From: Cymodocea nodosa | Lineage: Eukaryota; Streptophyta; Magnoliopsida; Alismatales; Cymodoceaceae | Assembly: GCA_036874045.1 (NCBI GenBank) | Contig: CM072344.1 | Coordinates: forward strand, 10,636,501 to 10,700,500 | DNA length: 64,000 nucleotides | Direction: 5' to 3' | Shown here: positions 1-11,489 of the stretch, piece by piece | Layout of the letters: every line of letters begins with the position of its first letter | Position numbering within the stretch: the first letter of the stretch is position 1 | Program-made: the position numbers and the translations under genes | Notes under the pieces: generated by a model | Databases searched by the model: none | What the model was told of the DNA's origin: nothing | What the model saw: only the letters and a program-made list of their open reading frames with translations

Positions 1-974
1 TAAATAGAATCACTCCAGAACGCATATGAACTCTCGGAATAATAACAGATCAACAAAACTGCAAATCTGCAAACAACATGCACAACCTTCAACGAATTCT
101 ATGTTGTTTCATGCATAACAGAATGTAATATCTGGATTTCAACATCAACAAACAACAATATATGAATATATATCAATAACAGCACCTGTTTTTATGATTT
201 TCAGATGAAAAGAACAAAAATTCACGGATTCAAAAAGGAACAAACAAACAACAACGAATCTGTTTTCTACTTTTACCCTATTACAATGAAAACTAAGAAC
301 ATAAATAACTACCTACATGAAACATGATAAAAGGTGATACATCTGAAGCCAAAGAAGAGGGGAAAGGGGAGAAACGATTTGTGGAACCTCACAAATGAAA
401 AAGAGAACCCTTGTAGTGGTGGACGTCCCTCCTCCAAGATGAGGGATGAAGGCTTTCACGTTGGAGATGACTTGTGGGATGAAGATGATGAGATCTGAGT
501 TGAAGAGATGTGGTGGAATGACCGGCATTCTCCTTCCTTGCTTCAAGATGTGGAGCTCCAAGAGGGGGTGACGGCTGGTGGTGTTGGAGGTGGAAAACAA
601 AAACTCCAAGAGACAAGACTTAGACGTGCATCACTCTCTTTTATAGAGAGAGTTTTCAAGTTTGGAGATCCATCTTTGATTCAACGATTGGGATTAAATC
701 CCACTTGATTTTCTTTCTACAATCTTCAATTTCTATGATCTTCAATTGAATTATAAACTTTTCACAACAATAAATACATCAAAATATCAAGTCATCCATA
801 AAATTCATAAATGATGCATGTTTGAAATAATTTCCTACTTTTAACTGTATAAAATGGGGATTGGTTCTTATTGGTTAAATAATGAAATAAATGCATAATA
901 TGACTTTAATAAATCTCATGTAAATATATTTAACTAATAAGATCCTATAAAATTATGCAACATTTTAATCCAAA
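1..974 (-). repeat. Unclassified AT-rich repeat, probably an LTR fragment on the minus strand
   Basis: No conserved protein domain is visible on either strand. Read on the minus strand, a TATA-like box (complement of 638-645) is followed by a leader-like stretch of moderate GC content down to about 330, and then AT-rich sequence. This is the usual layout of a plant LTR promoter and leader. The short open frames here, including a 98-codon one at 313-609 on the minus strand, have low-complexity content and no family resemblance. No LTR terminus, primer site or target duplication was found, so the assignment to an LTR is an inference. The boundary at 974 is where homology to copy B (around 34520) begins. 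Confidence 0.4.
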
Positions 975-2030
975 CAAGCCTTTTGTACTTAAGCAGATAG
1001 GTATGTAAGGATTGTTGTCCTCAAAAAGGATTCTTTAAATCTGGCAACCTAAGGTCCTGATTAGATCTGGCATTGTTGACTGAAAGCTCATTACACGGGT
1101 ACATTAGAAAGCTCTTGTATGATTCAAGCTTTTCAAACTAACTTTTAAAGAAAATTATCAATATTTACTGTTTTGAAAAGAAAAAGTTGTTTCATTAATT
1201 ACAGATATCTTTGAATCGCATATAGTTTATACCAATATGACTACTGATTTATTGAATCAACATTAGTACTTTTGAAAACATTTATTTGAGATACATTCTT
1301 TTATTCTCCTTGAATTAATCGAATTGAGTTCAAAGTTGTGTTTTGATTCATATACAGTAGGAATTGATTCTGGAAATCATTTTTGATGATGTCAGGATAA
1401 CGAAAGTCTTTGAAAAGAAAATGTAAAAGTATAGTTATACTTAACATCTATTGTCACTACAAGTATATTTTGTATTTTGATTGAATATATTTTAAGTATA
1501 TTTGTAGGGGGAGCATTAACAATGTCAAAAACAGATTAATATAATTTAAAATACAAATCTTAGTTAATCTGAATTAATGTCCTCTTAAAATCTTGATGAA
1601 ATAATTTAAAAAGACAAATAAACTATTTTAGATTCAAAGGACAAAATGTTCAAATAGTTTACTATGTTCTCAAGATAATGTTAAGTTTTAGCATGTGTGT
1701 TGTTTTCGGAATGTTTTAGTTGGAAGCATCCAAAACTTGTTTAAGTGTACTAACTAGACGTTATATTAGATAAGGTAACGTGTAAAACTGCCTCTAGACA
1801 GCGTTTTACTCGTTAGGTTGGTTAACTCAACGAGTTATACTTGAATATTTCGAGTACCTTGATTGAATAAACTTTATTCAATATTTATTTAATTTCTAAA
1901 CCCGACTTCTCTTCACGTTGAGTTATACGCCTAAAAACCCTATTTAAACACTTATTACACGGGGACTTAGGTTATTTGTAAATTTTGTTAAGAAAATCTT
2001 TCTCGCTTGTTGCTGTTACAACCTACGACG
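975..2030 (+). other. Copy A noncoding spacer between pol and the second ORF
   Basis: The spacer is AT-rich and without coding potential. It aligns with 34520-35570 in copy B. Around 1495-1511 both copies keep the block tatatttgtagggggag (35051-35067 in B). It ends in an AG after a T-rich stretch and so resembles a splice acceptor that could serve the second ORF. A related block lies at 11298-11310. SIRE-type elements must express an ORF downstream of pol, so a spliced message is a reasonable inference, but nothing here proves it. Confidence 0.65.
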
Positions 2031-4301
2031 ATGGTCTCCAAGTTCTACAAAGGTCGTGGCAGAGGAAAAGGCAAAAGCAGAAGAGATGCAAAAGGAAAAG
2101 AAATAGAGAATGATGAAGTTCCACGTACATAGTTCAAGAAAATATTTCAAGTGGACAAAAGGTTAGAAGAACTTTATAGAGATTATTTCTTTCCTCAGGG
2201 AATATTAGATGAAGTTAGACAAGAACTTCAACATACTGACGCAAATATTACATACATGGGTATTCGTAGTAAATTTGATAGAGAATACAGAATGAAATGT
2301 GCTGAGATTGCATTTTTGGAACAGTATGCAAAATATTTGGAAAAAGGTGTAGGTTCATCAAATAGAACTCCTCAAACTCCTATAAATGGTACAAGACTAC
2401 ATGCATTTGAGGAAGAGCATGAATCAGCTATCCCTACTCCTTTATATTCAAAACAAGTAGAAACAGATATTGCTATAGACAAAACAAAAGTTGACAGTCT
2501 TTAGAAGGCCATTGCAATAGAAAGTACCTTAGAAGAATTAAAGTAGAAAACTTTTATGGAGCAATTTGAAAAGAAAACAGCAATACTTGAAAAGGAGAAA
2601 CAGAAATGTTATAGAAGAAGGAAAGTCAGAAAAATTATGTCTAAGGAAACAAAGTCTATTGAAAAAGGAAAATCAGATGAAAATTTATTTCCAAAGGACA
2701 ATGTATGTCTAGACATTGTACCTTATTGTGCATCTGATAAACTCATCAGTTCCGAACACACTGAAACTGATGAAGATAATGAGACTTTATTTTCCCTTGC
2801 TAGAAAACTTGAGAAGAAATCCAAGTCAAATATGAGCTCAAGTTTTTCTATTAGTACAAGTCTTGATGATGCAGAAATTGACAAATCAGAGCATCAGGCA
2901 CCTGACATTGAACAACTTATTGCAAATATAATTGACAATGTTGAAGCAGTAACTAGTTGAAATGTTGAATTGTCTAGAGTAGTAGATATTGAAATTGTTA
3001 AGACTCTAGAAGAGCTAAAAGTTAACCAGCCTTCTACGGAATCTATAGAAGCAGACTTTGAGAATTCACAGCATGAATCAATGGAATTGTCTGTTGAACA
3101 AAATGAACAATTACAAACAGATACACCGGTTGTAGAATTTGTGGAAAAATTGTACTCTGAACATTCTATAGAGACTGAACAGATGAATGTTGAGCATATT
3201 GACAATGTTCCTAACACTGTTGAAGCTGAAGAATCAAACTTACCTAAGTAGTTTCAAGATAATATTTTGGAAGAGGAACAACATGACATTCATTTTGAAG
3301 AAGAGGTTCCTGAAGATGAATTAAACTCTGAATCACGGCTTCAGGTATCACCTTCTTTGTGTACAATATTAAAAATTCAAGGTAATGCAATTCATTTTAG
3401 ATCTGAAGAAGCATTGCAGAAATACAATAATCTGATTATATGTCAGATTCTGCATGCTCGTCCAATAAAATTCAGAAATTTGATGGAAATAAGAGATTTG
3501 TTTAAGTTTCAAGGCCTCATTAAATTCTTGCCAGTAGGAACGAAATGGAAGCAATACACAGAGCTTATTACAGCTTTTTATAGCAATCTGGTCAAGAATG
3601 GAAATTTTCTGAAAATTCAAATAAATGAATAGGAGTTTATGTTGTCTCCTGAGTTAATTTTTGAAGTTTTAGGATTAAAGAATGAAGGTGTTGTTGTTAC
3701 CAACAGATTTGACATAATAAGACAACTGGAATGGAACATTCAATCTTTATCAAAAATTCCAGATGTATACTCTGAAATGAGATTAATGGAAAATCTAAAT
3801 GCAAAGGCAAGATTTATTGCAAATATATTGCATGCAAATTTATTTCAGAGAGTTGGACACAATTTGGAAGTCAGCAGAAGCTGTTTATATGCAACTTATG
3901 GCCTGCTGAATAGAATTCAAATAAATTGGTTTGATGTTTTTATGTCTCAACTACAGCATATGAGTTCAAAGTTATTTTATGGTGATGCTGTATGTAGAAT
4001 CCTTGCAAGCCAATTGACTTTATCTGATTGGCCCTCTGAAACTAAAGGCATGAGAGCATTTAGTGTCAAAGATTTGCAAAAATTCCAGGCCATGCATAAA
4101 CCTCAATAACAACAACAACAACAACCTAATACAGACCATATACAACAACAACAACAACAAAGTTATTCAGTTCAAGCAGAACAGCAAACCTAGCTACCTC
4201 CTAACTTAGATGTAGTGCTTAACGACATTAGAAATGATATTAGGCATCTAGGAGATAAAATATGTAATGCTATAAGTGATATACTTAGGAGGGGTCGATA
4301 A
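2031..4301 (+). pseudogene. Copy A second ORF (SIRE 'env-like' ORF), broken
   Basis: The ATG at 2031 is shared with copy B at 35571. The N-terminus is basic and G/R/K-rich (FYKGRGRGKGKSR). A long acidic, Glu- and Ser-rich middle follows, with no visible transmembrane helix or signal peptide. Then comes a more ordered block around 3420-4090 with the motifs AFYSNL, FEVLGL, FIANILHANLFQRVGH and YATYGLLN. The tail is Gln-rich and ends in a short helical segment (DIRNDIRHLGDKI). Spacing and motifs in the ordered block resemble the 'putative plant transposon protein' domain seen in many plant repeats, which is an inference. The label env-like is positional, since no envelope features are visible. 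About six interruptions are present. Confidence 0.75.
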
Positions 4302-4802
4302 CTGTTTTTGTTTGTTTTTGAATACAAAATGTAATGTTTGTATTACTTGTTAGATTTGATTGAACAATACATTTTTCTGTAAATGTCTTCAATTATTATT
4401 CTTGTTCACAGAAAGAGTTGTTGTAATTATATCTCTTATGTATATATATATATTCTCTATAATTATCTTTTTGATTAATGACAAAAAGGGGGAGAAATAT
4501 TATAAAAAGATGATTATGATCTTAATTGCATATATATATTATAAAAGGAGATGCTATTTAAATGGTTATTGTAATCTGATAGATGATAATTAGAAAACTG
4601 ATACTTATATAATTATCGACATCTGAGAGTTTTAGTTCTGAGAGGTAAAATTTACACAAACAATAGAAACAAGCTTAAGTGAACTTAAGTCAACAAACAA
4701 GTTTGTTGAATTAAAAGTTAACCCAACGAAGGTGCTTTGTTGAGTTAAACATATTTCATAATTGATTTAACATGGTTTTGTCATCATCAAAAAGAGGGAG
4801 AT
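4302..4802 (+). other. Copy A 3' noncoding region with two polypurine tracts
   Basis: A first purine tract (acaaaaagggggagaaat) lies near 4481-4498. A second one (tcaaaaagagggagat) abuts the LTR at 4787-4802. The second is the expected primer for plus-strand DNA synthesis because the LTR starts at the next base. Copies B and S have the same doubled arrangement. Nothing coding is seen. Confidence 0.75.
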
Positions 4803-6545
4803 TGTTGAGTATTTTTGTTTTGATGATGTGTGCTGAATGAAAATAATCATATTTTCTCAATTACTATTACTTGTGAAAAGAAATTAAAATAATCAATTAA
4901 TACAGAAAAAGCTTACTGATATAAATACTTGTCTGTATTGGATCTAAAGTTAATAACTAGTCGTTTCATTGCAATAATTTCTCATTTAGCTAAACGTTAA
5001 GTTAATGTGTGCTTTTATTGAAAAGCATGATATGTTTTAATGTTATATCTTCTATATCATGAATAGTGCATGTTTAGACAATTCGTTAAGTTAGAGTTTT
5101 GTTTGTATAGAGGTCACGTGAGAACTCGTTAAGTTAGAGGCTTAAAGGTTAAAATAGGTTACGTGATAACTCGTTAAGTTAGTGAGTAAAAGAAGAGACG
5201 AACTCGTTAAGTTAGTGTTATACACGTGGTGAAATTATAAGTTACGAATATTATATTGTATCACATGAGGTGCACATGTTTAACTCGTTAAGTTAACATA
5301 ACTAAACGCGTTGAGTTGCTATATTGAATACTAAGGCAACGCGTTATAAACTTAAGTTGTTATTTTTGCACATGGTAAAATTCTTATTATAAAAACATTT
5401 GTTTATTACTGAATCGGTGAGTTAAAGTTTTTTCGGAGACTTACAGTCATAACTATCTGTAAGGTAACTTAAGTCATGTTTTTAGGTCTTGACACGTGTC
5501 TCACTAGTTTTATAATATAAAGAGTTTTTCGGTGACTTACAATCGTAACTATCCGAAACTTAAACTGTTTTCGGTGAGTTATCATTTAACCTTCCGAAAG
5601 AAAGGTTAAGTTGGTTCGTTGAGTTAGCATAACACCACAGACTTAGTTCGTTGAGTTAGCTACAGTACTTGTCACGTGAAATGGCACATGGTGAACTCGT
5701 TAAGTTAGAAACGTTACGTTATATATATATACTTGTGTTACTCGTTTAGTTAACAGTAAAGTAACGACTTCTTATTACACTAATGAAAAATTTTTGGACG
5801 AGAAAGTTTATTTTCAAGAAATTTTTCAGAGATCCAAGACTGATGATTAAAGAAAATTTGAAATATAAACGTGGGTTAGAACGTGTGTGTTTCGATGAAG
5901 GAAAAGGAAAAGACGTGGAGAAGTGGAAAACTAGTAGTGGTTAAACGTGAAGGATATGCATGAAGTGAAGATACAGTATAAAAGACATAGAATTCTCGTT
6001 AATCAATTTATCCTTGCACACAAAATGAAAAATCTTTTCAAGGATCAAACCATCCCTACACACCAAAAGAAAAATCTTATTCAAGGATCAAAAACACCTC
6101 TTCGGGAAATATCTCTCAAGTGGAAGAAAGTTCAGTGAAGCATAAAAAGGTAAGATTTTTGTCACTGAAGATTTGAAGTATCAGAAGAAAGAAAATTCGG
6201 TGAAGCATGAAAAGACAAGATATTCGTCATTGAAGAATTACTGAAGAAGAAAAAGAAGAAGAAAAAAGATCTCAAACAGGGAGAAAAGTTTTAAATTTCG
6301 CAAATTAGTTTTCTATGTTTGTAGTTATGAAATTGTTTAGATGATACATGGTATCGAAATATAATTGCATCTACAATTTCTAAGGAGAATTGAATTGTAT
6401 ATTGTAATTGAAACCTTGAATAAAAATGATTTTATGAAAACAATGTCTCGACTTGTTTTTGAGTTTTAAAGTTTCAATTATATTTCAGAAAATATTAAAA
6501 ATTCACAATTCACCCCCCTCTTATGGAGAGCCATACGATCCTACA
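4803..6545 (+). repeat. LTR of the A/B copia family (1743 bp)
   Basis: It begins tgttgagtattt directly after the polypurine tract and ends gatcctaca. It matches 38380-39994 in copy B and, inverted, 41969-43368 in copy D. The first two thirds carry repeated modules of the type TAACTCGTTAAGTTA (for example 5281-5295) interleaved with four CACGTG hexamers at 5115, 5223, 5493 and 5673. A TATAAAAG box at 5977-5984 marks the likely promoter. A C-rich block near 6511-6520 precedes the end, as in all copia LTRs of this window. The sequence after the LTR has no primer site, so this LTR has internal element sequence on both sides. Confidence 0.9.
5977..5984 (+). promoter_or_regulatory. TATA box of the copy A LTR
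   Basis: TATAAAAG sits at the position conserved in copy B (39407-39414) and, inverted, in copy D (42617-42624). Transcription of the element would start about 30 bases downstream. Confidence 0.7.
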
Positions 6546-6680
6546 GAAGAGTTATCATTAAATTAAAAGCTAGCAGAAAAGAATGCAAACGTTAATGACT
6601 TAGATATTATTTATGCTAGAAACCAGAAAAATAACTTTGAAAATTATTATAACCCTAATTAGAGAAATCACTCGAACTTA
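6546..6680 (+). pseudogene. Copy B gag fragment
   Basis: This short piece is rich in Lys, Asn and Glu codons and resembles the coiled segment of SIRE-type gag. It lies between the LTR of copy A and a foreign LTR fragment. The gag tail resumes at 7371, so the two pieces flank an insertion. No primer site or gag N-terminus precedes it. Assignment rests on composition and position and is moderate. Confidence 0.45.
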
Positions 6681-7370
6681 AAAGTCTCGATAAATCTACA
6701 AAGTGGAGATCGTGGAAATTCAAAATGTTAGTGGAGAAAGTGGAAACTCAAAAAGATAGTAATTTGGATTAAAAAAAAAATTAGTACGTGGATTATGGAT
6801 TATGGATTGTGGATGAAGTGGATGAACATGTTGAACGTGAAAGACAACAAACTTTGACTACAAATAGAGATTACGAGCTACATTATAGAAAGGGGATCCC
6901 AATCTCAAAAACCAAGTCTGAATATTCAATCTGGATCCCTAACTGAAAAGTTAAGTTTGAATATTAATATTCTGAAAAATTCTTCAACATCAGAAGAAGT
7001 TCGAAATTCCAAGCAATTTCAGAAAAGGAGCTGCAAATGCAAGAAGTCTGGAAATTCAACAACTGGAGAAGAAGAAATACAGAAGCTGAGCAAAGAGAGA
7101 GAAAGAAGCTGTGTGCATAAAGATCAGGTTTTATACAATTCAAAATTAGTTTTGAATAAGAGCTTTATTTTTCTATTTGAATTGTATATCAAACATTACT
7201 GTATCAAAACCTTCAATAAGGGAATTGAGTTGAAAAGATATTGTAAATTCTGTCTTTAAATAAAGAATAGAATTTCATTCACGTGTGTTTTATACTCTTA
7301 TTTTATCCACTAGTAATTAATTACTAAAGACACAATTCACCCCCCCTCTTGTGATACAGACGATCCTATA
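6681..7370 (+). repeat. Fragment of a third copia LTR family (S3) inside copy B gag
   Basis: The piece is closely similar to 61788-62476, the 3' half of a full S3 LTR, and ends with the same C-rich block and gatcctata terminus. It has no primer site after it and is followed at once by copia gag codons. Only the LTR 3' half is present, so no target duplication can be tested. Confidence 0.75.
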
Positions 7371-9975
7371 AGTACAAAATCTTGGTATGAACTTACTGAA
7401 ATGTATGAGCATGACCAAAATAAATTAACATCTGATAAAAATTGGTTTGGTCTTGGTTATACTACATCTAAAAACAAAAAGAATGATTATAAGAGCAATA
7501 ATGCTATATGTGAGTATGAAGCTAATGATAAGTTAATAGTACTTACAACTAATAAGAATGTAAATGATAATGTTAAACTGTTTTTAAACAAAAAGAAGAA
7601 ATATGCTTTTAATGAACTTGGTCCTCAACAACATTGGGTATCAAGAAAAAGTTTTTCTTAATTTGTTTTGCAGGAGGAAACAACATCAAAATGGATCTTG
7701 GACAGTGGAGCAACAAGTCACATGACCAGACAAAAAAGTCTAATAAAAAATTTTACAAATACCATGAAAGGAAGTGTAACATTTAGAAACAAAAGGATAA
7801 AATCATAGGTATGGGCAATGTTCAAATAACTCCAACTTGTGTTATTTCGAATGTACTATATGTAGAAAACCTAGGATTTAATTTGCTGAGTGTTATAAAA
7901 CTAACTAAGAATGGATATTATGTAGTGTTTGAAGATAATGTATGCAAAATTATTGATAAAAATATAGATGAACTTAAGTTTATTGCTAAAAGAAAAGGTT
8001 CTGTATGTATTTTATCTTTACCTTCTGGTGCAGTTCATTTAAATTCATGTTTGCTAGTTGAAACTAGTGATGCATATCTGTGGCATAGAAGAACCGAGCA
8101 TATAAATATGAAACTATTACATAAACTATCTAGAAAACATTTAGTGAGAGGTTTACCAAAGATTAAATACTCAAAGGACTTTATGTGTGATGCATGTAAG
8201 TTAGGTAAACTTCACAAAAACTCTTTTAAATCCAAAACTGATATATCAAGCAAAAGAGTCTTAGAACTTTTACATATGGATCTATTTGGACTAACAAGAA
8301 TCACGAGTCTTGGTAGTAAATGGTATGTATTTGTTTTAGTAGATGACTTCTCTAGATACACTTGGGTAATTTTCTAACATCTAAGACAGAAGTTTTTGAA
8401 ATGTTTAAAATGTTTTGCAATCTTGTTCAAAATGAACAAAGTGTCTCTATTCAAAAACATAGGAGTGATCATGGTACTGAATTTGATAATGATCAAATGA
8501 ATAATTACTGTATAGATCATGACATTGATCATAGAATTTCTTTTCCAAGAGCACCGTCTCAAAATGGTGTTGTTGAGAGAAAGAATATATCACTTCAAGA
8601 AATGGCCAGAACTATGTTGAGTGAACATAAGTTACCACAAAATCTTTGGGCTGAAGTAGTAAATACAGCTTGTTATGTTATTAACAGAAGTCACTTAAGA
8701 CCTCATGTTAATAAAACTCCTTTTGAAATTATGTTTAATAGGATTCCAAAAGTTTCCTATATGAAACCATTTGGCTGCAAGTGTTTTATTTTTAATACTA
8801 AGGATAAAAGGGATAAATTTCAAGCCAAAGTGGATGAAGGAATTTTTGTAGGTTACTCTACTAGAAGTAAAGCTTATAGAGTATATGACAAGACTTCTAG
8901 AACTATTGAAGAAACCCTCCATGTAAGCTTCAATGAAAATTCTTTTAGAGAATCTCAATCTAAAGTTGATAATGATGATTTGATCAATTTCCCAAAAGAT
9001 TTAGAGATCAATAGAGAGATTTAAGATTTATCTGAGAAAATCAAAAATATGAACTTAAATGATCAAACTAATGATGAAAGTGATGGACTTTCAAATGTTG
9101 ATGAGAATATTAAGGAAAATTATAGAAATTGGCGTTATTCTTCATCACATCCTATTACTCAAGTCATTTGTAATATTAATGAGGGAGTTAAAACTAGAGC
9201 TTTAGTTAACTTATCTAGTATGTGTATGTTTGTTTCTATGGTGGAACCAAGGAATATAGAAGAAGCATTATCTGATGAAAATTGGATAGTGGCAATGCAA
9301 GAAGAACTAAATCAATTCATTAGAAATGATGTTTGGGAATTAGTCTCTCCACTAGAAAATCAATCCATAATAGGTACAAAGTGGATCTTTAGAAACAAAA
9401 CTAATGAGGTTGGTCAAGTTATAAGAAACAAAGCTAGATTAGTTGCACAAGAGTATACATAGGAAGAAGGACTAGATTATGGTGAAACATTTGCTTCTTT
9501 GACTAGATTAGAAAGTAATAGAATTTTATTGGCCTATGCTTGTTATATGGATTTTAAATTATATCAAATGGATGTAAAGAGTGCATTTCTAAATGGTTTA
9601 ATTAATAAAGAAGTCTATGTGAAACAACCACCTGGATTTGAAGATATTAAAAATCCTGACTTTGTGTATAAATTGAAGAAAGCCTTATATGGTTTGAAGC
9701 AAACACCTAGATCATGGTATGAAAGATTATCTACTTTTTTAATAGAACAATGTTATATCATGAGAAAAGTAGATCATACTCTATTTATCAAGAGAGATGG
9801 TAAAGATCAGATTGTTGTTCAAATATATGTGGATGATATAATCTTTGGAGCAACCTTTGATAAACTGATAAAAATATTTTCTGAAGAGATGACTAGTCAA
9901 TTTGAAATGAGTTTGATAGGAGAACTTTCATATTTTCTAGGACTTCAAATTAAGCAAATGGATAAAGGTATATTT
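7371..9975 (+). pseudogene. Copy B gag tail, protease, integrase and RT (SIRE-like copia)
   Basis: The gag tail (motif KNWFGLGY, about 7436) is followed by a protease with LDSGATSHMT near 7698. The integrase has an HHCC zinc region (LWHRRTEHIN and CDACKLG, about 8080-8220) and a catalytic core with MDLFG, RSDHGTEFDN and NGVVERKN as the D, D and E blocks. RT includes [15 protein letters not shown] and YVDD at 9826-9837. The order is copia, with integrase before RT. The coding stretch stops being continuous at 9976, where another element is inserted, and RNase H lies on the far side at 33191. It is broken, with about five interruptions. Closest relatives in the window are the fragment at 15135-17342 and copy S2. 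Confidence 0.9.
9971..9975 (+). repeat. Target-site duplication TATTT, left copy
   Basis: TATTT occurs immediately before the S-family LTR start at 9976 and again at 33186-33190 immediately after the S-family LTR end at 33185. Copy B pol sequence flanks both. This is the 5-bp duplication expected for integration of an LTR element. Confidence 0.9.
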
Positions 9976-11107
9976 TGTTAGTTCATTTATTTTATCAGTT
10001 AATTTTGATGATGAAAAATGTGTGGTTTAATTATTTGTGCCATGTGTTAGATGTCTTTTTACTCAAATGAATTTTGGCTAACTACTTTAATCTAAAAATC
10101 TTTTAAATTAGATTTCGACAGGTTATTTTGTCTACAGTGTTTTGATCGGAGAGTTATTTTATAAGTCACCGAACAGAACAGGACAAATCGGATGGTTTAG
10201 TCTCTCTCTTGGCTTTTCAGACAATTATATCAGTAACTATCCGAAAAGTATTTATCTTCGGTGAGTTAAGTCTTTTTATGTTCGGATATGATTTTTTATG
10301 GTAAGTCTCCGAAATCCCTTTGGTTTTGGATAGTTAAGGTTTTTATTCCGCAAAGTTAGTTGTTTCTTTGTTTTTAATATATTTGCAGTTACTTTCTTCT
10401 GAAGGACACATGTTAGTCTCTCATCGCTGGACTTAAGTGACTTTTCGGAAGGTTACGATGTAACTATCCGAAAACTCTTAAGAATTGGAGAGTTATCTTC
10501 AATAAGTATCCGAAAATTGTTTTAAGTTTCGAATGGTTGAGTTTTCTTTTATTTTCTAACTTAAGTGACTTTTCAGAAGGTTACTTGTGTAACTATCTAA
10601 AATGACTTAAGGATCGGAGATTTATCTTTATAAGTATCCGAAACATGTCCACTCTATCGGATAGTTTATTTTTTAATATTTTATAATGCGGTTTCTGAAG
10701 GACACATGTTTCATTTTTATTACATGACTTAAGTGGTCTTTTGGTAAGTTAGTTCTAACTATCCAAAATGATTTTGAGTTTCGACAAGTTATCTATTTAA
10801 GTCTCCAGTTTTCTGAAAGCCTTCGAAGATTTTATTTTTACAAAAACTACAACTAGTATTAATTGACTAATCTTTATGGGAAGATATCTTTTGATTGTAG
10901 ATCTCAACTTTATTATGATTGAAGGTTGCCGGAAATGAATTCCTGCATAAGGCATCTAACCATTTCAGAATTCTTTCCACTTATGCAAATCTTGAAGGAA
11001 AAATAAAAAGGATTTTTGCAAAAAACTAAAAGTAAGACAGAATTTTTCAACACTCGACAAGAGAATTTGTCTGTTCAATAATTTTACAAACACCTTGAAG
11101 ATTTGTC
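9976..11107 (+). repeat. S-family copia LTR a, 5' part
   Basis: It begins tgttagttcattta like the LTRs at 21303 and 31449 and follows them until about 11107, where similarity ends. It contains the family's inverted-repeat modules, for example arms at 10444-10456 and 10460-10472. It lacks the stem-loop train and C-rich end present in the other two copies. By eye it is about nine-tenths identical to them. Confidence 0.88.
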
Positions 11108-11451
11108 AATTCTTTATTCTACTTGTCTTAATCATAATGAATTGGATTGTGTTTTGATTTGTATGTACTTGAAATTTATTCTGAAAATCATATTGGAAAA
11201 TTTAGGATGACAAATGATGAAAAGAAGAACAAATGATAATATAATTAACACCTATGTGATGTTGATATATTTTGTATGTAATTTACATATATTCTAAGTA
11301 TATTTGTAGGTTGAAGAGGAGAAAACAAAGTTAAAATAGATTAATGAAACATACAGAAAATCTATATAGTAATCTAATTTATTATTTTGAAGAAGAACTA
11401 GGTGAAGAATTAATTCTAGCACTTTAGAAAGACCAACTAATTAGATCTTAG
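11108..11451 (+). other. Noncoding fragment resembling SIRE-like pol-ORF2 spacer
   Basis: No coding potential is seen. The block around 11288-11340 (ctaagtatatttgtagg followed by an aaaatagattaatg-like stretch) resembles 1485-1545 and 35045-35095, the spacers of copies A and B. The piece is therefore likely copia 3' noncoding DNA caught between an S LTR and a gypsy 3' end. Its right boundary is approximate. Confidence 0.45.
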
Positions 11452-11489
11452 TTTGCTAAGGGACTAGCAAAATTTAAGTATGGGGGAAG
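11452..11489 (+). promoter_or_regulatory. Gypsy polypurine tract with upstream hairpin
   Basis: TTTGCTA (11452-11458) and TAGCAAA (11465-11471) form perfect 7-bp arms around AGGGAC. They are followed by tttaagtatgggggaag up to the LTR start at 11490. A gctagggactagc-type hairpin before a G-rich tract is typical of plant Athila/Tat 3' ends. It marks the following LTR as having internal sequence on its left. Confidence 0.65.

Larger units (their letters stand above)
975..6545 (+). mobile_element. Copy A: SIRE-like Ty1/copia element, 3' part only
   Basis: The stretch runs parallel to 34520-39994 (copy B) along its whole length. The order is pol-ORF2 spacer, second ORF, polypurine tract and LTR. 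No gag, protease, integrase or RT of this copy is in the window, so its start at about 975 is internal. The LTR at its right end is followed by gag-type copia sequence rather than by a target duplication matching anything visible on the left. It is broken, with about half a dozen interruptions in the second ORF. By eye it is roughly nine-tenths identical to copy B, which suggests neither is a very recent insertion. Confidence 0.85.

Noticed and set aside
313-609. A 98-codon frame on the minus strand, with overlapping frames on both strands up to 708
   Set aside because: Low-complexity His/Leu/Ser content, no domain, and placement in a leader-like region downstream of a minus-strand TATA box. 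Better explained as LTR leader.
4430-4460. TATA-like run near 4440-4455 as a promoter
   Set aside because: It is an AT dinucleotide run in 3' noncoding DNA of copy A. It is not kept in the same form in copy B and has no transcript context.
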